Shown: piece after piece, positions 34,223 to 48,304 of the stretch
Layout: every line of letters begins with the position of its first letter
Position numbering within the stretch: the stretch's first letter is position 1
Source: Streptomyces sp. TLI_053
GTDB taxonomy: Bacteria; Actinomycetota; Actinomycetes; Streptomycetales; Streptomycetaceae
Assembly: GCF_900105395.1 (NCBI RefSeq)
Contig: NZ_LT629775.1
Span: 8,087,501-8,151,500, forward strand
DNA: 64,000 nucleotides
Direction of reading: 5' to 3'
Position numbers and translations under genes: made by a program
The notes under the pieces: generated by a model
Seen by the model: only the letters and a program-made list of their open reading frames with translations
What the model was told of the DNA's origin: nothing
Databases searched by the model: none

Positions 34223-35485
34223 TCAGCCCTCGGCGGCCTTCAGTCCGGAGGGGTCGGGGGTGAACCGCACCGGCATCGTGGAGAACCCGGTCAGGAAGTT
34301 CGACCGGATCCGCCGCGCCTCCTCGGTCTGCTCGAAGCCGGTGCTGAAGTCCCTCAGGGCATTGAGCAGTTCGGCGATCTCCACCTTGGCCAGGTACGAG
34401 CCGACACAGAAGTGCGGACCGTAGCCGAAGGCCATGTGCCGGTTCGGCGCGCGGCCGAGGTCGAACACCCCGGGCCGGTCGAAGACCCGCTCGTCCCGGT
34501 TGCCGGAGGCGTGCCAGAGGGTGACGATCTCGCCCGGCCGCAGCCGGACGCCGTGCACCTCGGTCTCCCGCACCACGCTGCGCCCGAAGTGCATGGTGGG
34601 CGAGGCCCAGCGCAGCACCTCGTCCACCGCCGTCCCGACCGCGACCTCGCCGTCCTTGAACCGCCGCCACTCGTCGGGCCGGGCGGCGAGGGTGTGGAGG
34701 CAGTCGATCATCGTCAGCCGGCTGGTCTCGTCGCCCCCGATGATCAGGCTGTAGCAGTTGAGCACCACGTCCTCGTCGGACAGTGGCACCCCGTCGATCG
34801 AGCTCGCGACCAGCATGCTGATCACGTCCTCGCCGGGCGACTCACGACGCTCCTCGACGACGTCCATGAAGTACATCAGGATCTCGTTGCGGGCCATCTC
34901 GGAGTCGACCTCGTCGACGTCCTCGCCTTCCGCGGAGAGCGCCGCCTTCGTCAGGCTCAGCAGGTAGTCCCGGTCCTCCTCGGGCACCCCGAGCAGGCTG
35001 GAGATGGTGGTCATCGGGATCCGGCTCGCGATCTCCTCGGCGAACTCGCAGCCGCCGGCCTCGACCGCCTCCCGGATCCACACCCGGGTGTTGGTCCGGA
35101 CCGTCCGCGCGACCTCGTCGAGCACCCGCGGCGAGAGCACCCGTTGCAGGATCTTGCGCAGCTCGTGGTGCCGGTGCCCGTCGGTGACGGCCAGCATCCG
35201 GCCGGCCGCCGCGTCGCCGCCCTCCAGCAAGGTGACGAGCACATTGCCGCGCTCCGAGGTGAAGTTCACGTTGTCGCGGTAGGTGGCGATGATGTCCTCG
35301 TGGCGGGACAGCACCCAGAACCCGCGGCGGCCGTCGGCCGGCGGGTTCCAGTGCAGCGGCGCGTGGTCGCGCAGTCCGCGCCAGTACCCGTCGAGGTCGG
35401 CGCGGCGGTCGGCGAAGGTCGCCGGGTCGCCGAGGTCCAGGGCGGCCGGGGCGTCCGCGGCCGGGACGGTGGGGGAGGCACTCAT
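34223..35485 (-). CDS. Cytochrome P450
   Basis: A 420-residue soluble P450. It has the I-helix LIIGGDETSRLTM with the usual acid-Thr pair, the ExxR in VDEVLRWASPTMHFGR and the heme loop MAFGYGPHFCVGSYLAKVE. The ATG starts two bases after the stop of the KS gene. The HFGRS segment and N-terminal pattern resemble P450s of PKS/NRPS clusters that oxidise carrier-bound amino acids or tailored products, but the substrate cannot be read. All canonical motifs are present, unlike the P450 at 27229. Confidence 0.9.
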   Translation of the reverse strand: MSASPTVPAADAPAALDLGDPATFADRRADLDGYWRGLRDHAPLHWNPPADGRRGFWVLSRHEDIIATYRDNVNFTSERGNVLVTLLEGGDAAAGRMLAVTDGHRHHELRKILQRVLSPRVLDEVARTVRTNTRVWIREAVEAGGCEFAEEIASRIPMTTISSLLGVPEEDRDYLLSLTKAALSAEGEDVDEVDSEMARNEILMYFMDVVEERRESPGEDVISMLVASSIDGVPLSDEDVVLNCYSLIIGGDETSRLTMIDCLHTLAARPDEWRRFKDGEVAVGTAVDEVLRWASPTMHFGRSVVRETEVHGVRLRPGEIVTLWHASGNRDERVFDRPGVFDLGRAPNRHMAFGYGPHFCVGSYLAKVEIAELLNALRDFSTGFEQTEEARRIRSNFLTGFSTMPVRFTPDPSGLKAAEG

Positions 35486-35487
35486 GC

Positions 35488-37272
35488 TCACCAGTCCGTG
35501 CGCCAGAACCGGCGGGGCCGGAACGGGTAGGTGGGCAGCGGCACCCGGCGCCCGGACTGCCCCCGGTGCAGGGCGTCGAAGTCCACCTGGCTGCCTCCCA
35601 CCCAGGCGTCGGCCAGCGCGGCCAGCGCCTGCGCGTCGCCGCCGGCCGGCACCAGGCCGTGGTCGGTGCGGCCGAACGCGCCCGGGTCGGACGGCGGGGC
35701 GGCGGCCGTCGAGGTGACCGTCGTCCCGGCGGCCTCCCCGGACAGTGCCGCGATCAGTTCCTCGCGGCTGCGCACCACGGCGGCCCAGCGGCGGGCCATC
35801 ACCTTGCGGCCGAGGTTGAGGCTGAAGCAGACGTCGTCCAGCCGGAGTTCCGGGTCGGCCTCCAGGCGGGCCAGCAGCCGTTCGCGCTGCCGGGCGAGCG
35901 CTTCGTCGTCCAGGGCGGAGAGGGTGGCCAGCCGGGGCCGGCCGGCCGGTTCGGGCTCGCGCGGGGCGGCGTCGGGGGCCTCCTCCAGCAGCAGGTGGGC
36001 GTTGTAGCCGCCACCGCCGATCGAGGTGATGCCGGCGCGGCGGATGCCGGCCTCCGGGTCCCAGGCGGCCGTCTCCAGCTGCGGCACGAACGGGGTGCTG
36101 GGGAAGTCGAGGTCCGGGTTGACCTCGGTCAGGTTGATGGTGGCGGGGAGCGTCCGGTGGTACAGCGCCAGTGCGGCCTTCATCGCGCCGAAGCCGCCCG
36201 ACACCACGCCGCCGTGGCCGACGTTGCCCTTGACGCCGCCGATCGAGGTGGTCCCGGTCTGCTTGCCGAAGGCCATGCCCGCCGCGTGCACCTCCAGCTC
36301 GTCGGTCATCGGCAGGCCCAGGCCGTTGGCCTCGTACATCGACACCGTCTCCGGGTCGACGCCGCCGACCTGCATCGCGTTGGCGATGCAGGCGCTCAGC
36401 CGCTCGGGCTGGGCCAGGCCGTACGCCATCGCGCTGACCCCGTTGTTGTTGACCGCCGAGCCCTTGACCACCGCGTACACGTGGTCGCGGTCGGCGACGG
36501 CCCGGCCCAGCGGCTTCAGCAGGAGAGTGACGACACCGCTGGACAGCGCGGTGCCGGTGCCGTTGGCGTCGAAGGGGCGGCAGTGGCCGTCCCTGGACAG
36601 GACCCGGTTCTCCTCCCACAGGTGGCCGCGGGGGTGCGGCAGCCGGACCATCGAGCCGCCGGCGATGGCCATGTCCGTCTGGCCGAGCAGCAGCGACTGG
36701 CAGGCCAGGTGCACCGCGTAGTGGAAGCCGGCGCAGACCGCGGCGACCGTGACGGCCTCGCCGGTGAGCCCCATGTAGTACAGCGCGTTGGAGGTCATGG
36801 TGTCCGGCGACCAGGCCAGGCTGGCCTCGATCGCCTCCGGGCCGACCGAGACCCGGTCCGGCGGGGAGCTGTAGAGCGCGGCGGTCTGCGGGTTGTTGGC
36901 GCCGTACATGCCGATCTCGGCGGTGAGCCGGTCCGGGTCGTAGCCGCCGTCCTCCAGCGCCTCCCAGGCGCTCTCCAGGTACAGGCGGTTCTCCGGGGTC
37001 ATCGCGGCGGCCATCCGGTCGCTGATGCCGAACACCGACGGGTCGAACTGGTCGTAGGTGTCGAGCACGCCGCAGGCCCGGACGTAGAACGGGCTGTGGA
37101 TCAGGGTCTCGTCGACGTGGATGTCGTCCTTGGCCAGGAAGGAGACGGACTCCCGGCCGTGGACGAGGTTGTCCCAGAACTCCTCCTTGGTACGGGCGCC
37201 GGGGGCCCGCAGCGACATGCCGATGATGGCCACGTCGCCCGGGTCGTAGTCCTGCTCCGGGCTGTCGGTCAT
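35488..37272 (-). CDS. Lone ketosynthase with His-to-Asn active-site change
   Basis: A 594-residue protein. Residues 12-440 are a type I PKS ketosynthase with Cys180 in VAAVCAGFHYAVHLACQSLL and the second His (His353) in KGNVGHGG. The first catalytic His of HGTGT is Asn316 (YEANGLGLPMTDELE). Residues 440-594 are post-KS linker sequence ending PLPTYPFRPRRFWRTDW, the tail that usually follows an AT, with no AT between. Loss of that His is known from non-elongating KS0 domains, which transfer but do not condense. It lies between the A-PCP and P450 genes, so it could accept the growing chain or act as a gatekeeper. It also resembles no chain-length factor. Confidence 0.85.
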   Translation of the reverse strand: MTDSPEQDYDPGDVAIIGMSLRAPGARTKEEFWDNLVHGRESVSFLAKDDIHVDETLIHSPFYVRACGVLDTYDQFDPSVFGISDRMAAAMTPENRLYLESAWEALEDGGYDPDRLTAEIGMYGANNPQTAALYSSPPDRVSVGPEAIEASLAWSPDTMTSNALYYMGLTGEAVTVAAVCAGFHYAVHLACQSLLLGQTDMAIAGGSMVRLPHPRGHLWEENRVLSRDGHCRPFDANGTGTALSSGVVTLLLKPLGRAVADRDHVYAVVKGSAVNNNGVSAMAYGLAQPERLSACIANAMQVGGVDPETVSMYEANGLGLPMTDELEVHAAGMAFGKQTGTTSIGGVKGNVGHGGVVSGGFGAMKAALALYHRTLPATINLTEVNPDLDFPSTPFVPQLETAAWDPEAGIRRAGITSIGGGGYNAHLLLEEAPDAAPREPEPAGRPRLATLSALDDEALARQRERLLARLEADPELRLDDVCFSLNLGRKVMARRWAAVVRSREELIAALSGEAAGTTVTSTAAAPPSDPGAFGRTDHGLVPAGGDAQALAALADAWVGGSQVDFDALHRGQSGRRVPLPTYPFRPRRFWRTDW

Positions 37273-37370
37273 GGGGAACGCTCCTGCTTCGGTCGAGGGT
37301 GGTGACTCGGCGGGCGGTGCGGTGGACGGTGCGGTGGCGGGTGCGGTGCCGGTCCGGTCGAAGTACTCGT

Positions 37371-39211
37371 TCAGCGGCCGGTGCTGCCCCGGCCGCGCAG
37401 CGCGGCCCGGCGGGCGTCGGCACGCTGCCGGGCCGACTGGACCACCTCGGGGGTGGCACCGCTGTCGTCGTCGAGCCAGCGCCCGAGGGAGGCGATGTCG
37501 CGGAAGCTGAACAGGTCGGGCACCCGCACCCGGCGGTCGAACCGCCGGGTCATCAGCCGGGCCAGCCGGACCAGCAGCAGCGAGTCCCCGCCCAGGTCGT
37601 AGAAGGCGGCCTGCACGTCGATGCCCGCCGGGTCGAGGTCGAGCAGCTCGCCCCAGATCTCCGCGAGGGCGGTCTCGGTCGGCGTGCTCGGCGCCGTCCG
37701 CGGGCCGTCGGCGCCGGTGGCCGGCGCGGGCGGCTCGGGGAGCGCGCCGCGGTCGAGCTTCCCGCCGGGACCCAGCGGCAGGGCGGGCAGGACCACGACC
37801 GCGGCGGGCACCATGTAGTCGGGGAGGCCGGCGGCGAGACGGGCGGTGACGGCGCTCTGGAGCGCGGCGTCCAGCCGGGGACCGGCCGGGGCGGCCGCGT
37901 CCGCCTCCGCGACGTCCCCGGCGGGCACGACGTAGCCGACCAGCCGGTTGCCCCGGACGACGACGGCGGCCTCGCGGACCTCGGGGCAGCCGGTCAGCCG
38001 GGCCTCGACCTCCTCCAGCTCGATCCGGTAGCCGCGCAGCTTGACCTGGTGGTCGGTCCGGCCGAGGAAGCGCAGCTCGCCGTCCTCGGTGAACCTGACC
38101 AGGTCCCCGGTGCGGTAGATCCGTTCGCCGTCCAGGAACGGGTCCGGCAGGAAGCGCTCGGCCGTCGTGCGCGGCCGGTTGACGTAGCCGTGCGCGAGGC
38201 CGACGCCGCCGAGGAACAGCTCGCCGGCCTCCCCGGCCGGGACCCGCCGCAGCTCCTCGTCCAGCACGTACACCCGGGCCGTGGTCGTCGGCGGGCCGAT
38301 GGTCGGCTCGTCCGTCCCCCCGGCGGGCACCGGCCCGAACGAGCAGAACACCGTCCCCTCGGTGGGGCCGTAGGCGTTGAACACCCGCTCGACGCCGGTC
38401 TCCCGGTACGTCCGGTCCACCAGCTTGCGCCGCAGCGCCTCGCCGCCGAACACGACCGAGCGCACGTTCGGCGGCAGCGCCCCCGCGTCGAGCAGCCCGT
38501 TCATGACCGACGGGACCATGTTCAGATGGGTGATCCGGTCGGCGTGCCGGCTCTCCGCCAGGTGCACGGCGCTCTCGACCAGGACGAGGGAGCCGCCCCG
38601 GCAGAGCGCGTTGAAGATCTCCATCACCGACATGTCGAAGCAGACCGAACTGGCCGCCGCGACACCGCTGAGGTCGCAGCCCTCCAGGATCCGGTCCATC
38701 TCGGCGAGCATCGCCACGCAGCCCGCGTGCCGGACGGCCACGCCCTTGGGGGTGCCGGTGGAGCCGGAGGTGTAGATGATGTACGCGGTGTCCCCGGGCA
38801 CGACGGCCGTGGGCGCCTCACCGGGCTCGGTGGTGACGCTCTCGCCGAGCACCACCACGGTCGGCCCGGCCGGGCAGCCGGCCCGGGAGGCGGGGGTGGT
38901 CAGCAGCAGCCGGGTGCCGCTGTCCCGGACCATGAACGCCAGCCGCTCGGCCGGGTAGTTCGGGTCCAGCGGCAGGTAGCAGGACCCGGACCGCAGGACC
39001 GCCAGGATCGCCACCAGCAGGTCGGGGGTGCGCTCGACGCAGATGCCGACCGGGACGCCGGGACCGGCGCCGTCGGCCACCAGGCGCTCGGCCAGCGCCT
39101 GGGAACGCCGGTCGAGTTCCCGGTAGGTCAGCGCTCCGGCATCGGAGTGGACGGCGATCGCGTCGGGGTTCTTGGCCGCTTGCGCGACAAACTCGGAGTG
39201 CAGGGTTTCGG

Positions 39212-39215
<4 letters not shown>
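37371..39215 (-). CDS. NRPS adenylation-PCP didomain
   Basis: A 614-residue protein. The adenylation domain (residues 5-500) has YIIYTSGSTGTPKGVAV (A3), NAYGPTEGTVF (A5), [34 protein letters not shown] (A7-A8) and LPLGPGGKLDRGAL (A10 Lys). The PCP (residues 520-590) has FYDLGGDSLLLVRL. Read against GrsA by eye, the pocket is D-M-M-N-V-G-A-V-F, which I cannot assign. The GTG start overlaps the stop of the PKS gene (GTGA) with GGAGGAGAC upstream. It should supply the amino acid accepted by the C domain at the end of that PKS. Confidence 0.92.
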
Positions 39216-45391
<6,176 letters not shown>

Positions 45392-46000
45392 GGCGACTCC
45401 CTCGGCAGGGCGGGGTGGGGGTGGCGGGGGCGGCCGGCGTACTGCGGCCGGGCGGAGCGTCAGCGCCGGCGGGGCAAGGAGCGGCCGGCGGCCCGTAAGA
45501 TCATCATGGGCATGACATGGATGACTCCGTGACCGGGCAACGCTGCTCCTCCCGTGGCAAGAAGAACGGCCCGAAAGCGCCGGAGCGCGCGGCCGGGCCG
45601 CGCAGCCCGGGCATCCGAGGCGTTTGCGAGATTGCTCGATGGATCGCACATCAGCGGCCTACGACGGGCCGACGGTCTCCTCGTCCGCCGTGAGACGCGA
45701 GGAGTGCACCGGCTACAGGATTGCGTACAACGCGTGTCCGTCGTCGTGGTGGCGAGATTTGATCGACAAAGTGTCCGATTCGATCTCCTGGAGCCGGGCG
45801 TTACGCTCGGGTACCATCCGTGTACAAGTGGGCTGGACAGCCGTTGATCGGGCAATGCAAGCTGGCCCCATGGCAGTTGAGACCTTCGACGTACCGTCCG
45901 ACCGCGTTCCCGGCGTCTGGCCAGGGCGTTTCCCGCAGTCCTCGGCGCAGCGCGGCCCCGCCCGGACGGCCGCCCGCCACGACGCCGGCGGGAGGCCCGC
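45392..46000. promoter_or_regulatory. Divergent promoter region of PKS operon and MFS exporter
   Basis: 609 bases without a convincing gene. The segment 45720-45860 has clearly lower GC than its surroundings and is the probable promoter area; it holds a weak dyad GATCGA...TCGATC (45761-45785). Short open frames through it on both strands lack coding-type GC bias and ribosome-binding sites. No regulator gene is hidden here. Confidence 0.5.
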
Positions 46001-47347
46001 ATGACCGACATCGCCGTCGAACCGGTGGTCCGGCCCGGCCTCGCGCTCGGCGTGCTGGCCGGCGCGCTCGCCCTGGACGTGAGCGGCCTCGGAGTGCTCA
46101 ACGCCGCCCTCCCGTCGGTGGGGGAGCGGTTCGATCTGGCCGACACCACACTCCAGTGGGTGATGACCGCCTACGCCGTCACCTTCGCCGGCTTCCTGCT
46201 GATCGGCGGCCGACTTGCCGATGTGCTGGGCCGGCGCCGGGTGTTCGAGGCCGGCGTCGCCCTGTTCACGGTGTCCGCGCTGGTCGGGGCGGCCGCGCCG
46301 AGCACCGGCGTCCTGCTGGGGGCGCGGGCCGTCCAGGGCATCGGCGCCGCGCTGTCGGGACCGGCCGCCCTGGCCCTGCTCACCCAGACCTTCCCGGCCG
46401 GTCCGGCCCGCAACCGGGCCTTCAGCGTCTACGCGGCCGTCGGCGCCGCGAGCTTCAGCGGCGGGGTGATGCTCGGCGGCGTGCTGACCCAGTTCTGGGG
46501 CTGGCGTTCGGTGCTGTGGTTCTCGGTCCTCCTCGGCCTCGCCGTGCTGGCCGCGACCCGGGCCGGGCTGCCCGACAGCCCGGGGCACAGCGGCCGCCTC
46601 GACCTGCCCGGCGCGATCACCGGCACCCTCGGCCTCACCCTGCTGGTCGTCGGCGTCAGCAGCGACGGCGCCGCGGTCTGGTTCCTGCTCGCCGCCGCCG
46701 CGGTCGCGCTGGCCCTGTTCGTCCTCCGGGAGAGCCGCACCACCGACCCGGCCCTCCCGCTCGGCCTCTTCCGGCTGGCCCCGGTCCGGTCCGCCAGCCT
46801 CGCGGCCTTCCTCCAGTACATGGGCTCGGTCGGGATGCTGTTCTTCGCGCCGCTCTACCTCCAGGGCATGCTGGACTACTCGCCCTTCGAGTCCGGACTC
46901 GCCCTGGTGCCCATGTCGGCGGCCGTCTTCCTCACCGCCAACTTCGCCACCGGCCGCCTGCTCGCCCGCTGGACCCCGAGCACCCTGATGGCGGTCGGCC
47001 TCGTCCTGATCGGCGTCGGCACCGGCCTGTGGGTGACCACCCCGCTCGACGGGAACTACGCCCTGCACGTCCTGCCGGGCCTGGTGCTCAGCGGCATCGG
47101 ACAGGGCCTCAACTTCCCCTCGATGACCTCCGCCGCCCTCTCCGGCGTCCCCGGCGAACAGCACGCCGTCGCCGGCGCGGTCAACGTCGTCACCCAGCAG
47201 ATCGGCGCGAGCGCCGGTGTGGCCGTCCTGGTCCTGGTCGCCGGCACCCGCGACGACCACCTCGCCGGCTACCACCTCGCCTACCTCACCGCCGCCCTCG
47301 CCTGCGTCGCCGGCGCCGCCCTCATCGGCCTCCGCCGCCGGACCTGA
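46001..47347 (+). CDS. MFS drug exporter, DHA2-like
   Basis: A 448-residue permease with about 13-14 helices. It has the DHA2 pattern: LNAALPSVGERFDLADTTLQWVMTAYAVTFAGFLLIGGRLADVLGRRRVF (motifs D1 and A) and GARAVQGIGAALSGPAALALL (motif B), then GVMLGGVLTQFWGWRSVLW (motif C). This family expels drugs and natural products with proton exchange. GGAGGC lies six bases before the ATG. Divergent from the PKS operon, it is a second candidate product exporter next to the ABC pair. Confidence 0.88.
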   Translation: MTDIAVEPVVRPGLALGVLAGALALDVSGLGVLNAALPSVGERFDLADTTLQWVMTAYAVTFAGFLLIGGRLADVLGRRRVFEAGVALFTVSALVGAAAPSTGVLLGARAVQGIGAALSGPAALALLTQTFPAGPARNRAFSVYAAVGAASFSGGVMLGGVLTQFWGWRSVLWFSVLLGLAVLAATRAGLPDSPGHSGRLDLPGAITGTLGLTLLVVGVSSDGAAVWFLLAAAAVALALFVLRESRTTDPALPLGLFRLAPVRSASLAAFLQYMGSVGMLFFAPLYLQGMLDYSPFESGLALVPMSAAVFLTANFATGRLLARWTPSTLMAVGLVLIGVGTGLWVTTPLDGNYALHVLPGLVLSGIGQGLNFPSMTSAALSGVPGEQHAVAGAVNVVTQQIGASAGVAVLVLVAGTRDDHLAGYHLAYLTAALACVAGAALIGLRRRT

Positions 47348-47356
47348 GCCGCTCTC

Positions 47357-47376
47357 CTCCCCGCGGGAGCGGGGAG
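47357..47376. terminator. Short hairpin after the exporter gene
   Basis: CTCCCCG (47357-47363) pairs with CGGGGAG (47370-47376) just after the exporter stop. It is short, so read-through into the next gene, 90 bases on, is likely. Confidence 0.35.
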
Positions 47377-47437
47377 CAGCAGGGGTGCAGCAGGAGGGGA
47401 GGAGCAGCATCCGCACCGTCCACCGCCGAGGAGCGCC

Positions 47438-48205
47438 TTGGTCACCACCGTCGACTCACTGACTTCCCGCCTGTGCGACCTGCTGGTCGGGCACCTGACC
47501 AACAGCGGCGTCGACGTCGTGGCGGGCCTCCACGACGTCGTCGCGCGCGCCGCCGTCCTCGGCCCCGACGGCGCGTGGCTCGCCGCCGCGGCCCACGCCG
47601 ACCTGTCCGACCTGGCCGTCGCCCAGGGGCAGGTGGACCTCGGCCTGCGCCATCTCGACGCCGCCGTGGACAGCGGCTACAACGACTGCGTGGCCCTCCA
47701 CGTCCCCACCGTGCTCCCGCTGCACCGGGACCCCCGCTTCCGGGCCGCCTACGGGCGGATGCGCGTCACCCGGGCGGACCTGGACGAGTTCTTCTGGCTG
47801 CACCGGGAGATGCGGATCGCGGTGAGCGACGCCCGCACCGCGACCGTCGACAACATCGGCCGCCTCGACACCGGGGTGTCCCCGCTCCCGCAGGCCCCGC
47901 TGCCCACCCGCGAGCCGAACACCCCCGGCGTCCTGATCACCCGCCTCCACCTCGCCGTGATCCAGGGCGCGCTCCAGCGGTCCGCAGTGAAGGCGGAGTT
48001 CGGCCGCAGCGCGGGCAACACCGCGCTCGACCTGATCGACGGCACCTGGGACCCGGTCCGCGCCGGGTACGACGCCCGGCACGCGGACGACCTCGACACC
48101 CGCCGCCACCACGCCGCGCAGGCCCGCGCCTTCACCGAACGCCCCGGCGTCTCGACCGTCCTCGTCCCCTGCCCGCCGCTCGGCTCCGTCCACTACCCGG
48201 CCTGA
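47438..48205 (+). CDS. Protein of unknown function, TPR-end-like N-terminus
   Basis: A 255-residue protein. Residues 40-105 (LAAAAHADLSDLAVAQGQVDLGLRHLDAAVDSGYND..LPLHRDPRFRAAYGRM) look like a helical repeat followed by the PRFR motif common at the end of TPR groups. The C-terminal half, including NIGRLDTGVSPLPQAP and FGRSAGNTALDLIDGTWDPVRAGYDARHADDL, matches no family I recognise. There is no signal peptide or membrane helix. The TTG start has GAGGAG seven bases upstream; no ATG or GTG fits better. It is probably transcribed with the exporter gene before it. Confidence 0.65.
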   Translation: MVTTVDSLTSRLCDLLVGHLTNSGVDVVAGLHDVVARAAVLGPDGAWLAAAAHADLSDLAVAQGQVDLGLRHLDAAVDSGYNDCVALHVPTVLPLHRDPRFRAAYGRMRVTRADLDEFFWLHREMRIAVSDARTATVDNIGRLDTGVSPLPQAPLPTREPNTPGVLITRLHLAVIQGALQRSAVKAEFGRSAGNTALDLIDGTWDPVRAGYDARHADDLDTRRHHAAQARAFTERPGVSTVLVPCPPLGSVHYPA

Positions 48206-48208
48206 GCG

Positions 48209-48260
48209 GCACCCGGCCGACCGCCGACCGCCGACCGCCGGTCGACCGCCGGCCGGGTGC
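48209..48260. terminator. Hairpin with 10-bp stem between convergent genes
   Basis: GCACCCGGCC (48209-48218) pairs with GGCCGGGTGC (48251-48260). The 32-base loop is made of CCGACCGCCGA-type repeats that can fold further. It lies between the unknown protein and the regulator. Confidence 0.5.
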
Positions 48261-48304
48261 GGCCGGGTGCGGCCGTGCGGACGGGAGCCGGAGCGCCGTC
48301 CGCG

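Noticed and set aside
34223-37459. One 1078-residue frame apparently fusing PKS and P450 sequence
   Set aside because: Only the end is the P450; the upstream part is the out-of-frame shadow of the KS gene, and the P450 has its own ATG two bases after the KS stop.
45460-46149. 229-residue minus-strand frame between the PKS and the exporter
   Set aside because: No ribosome-binding site, no coding-type codon bias and it runs into the exporter gene in antisense.
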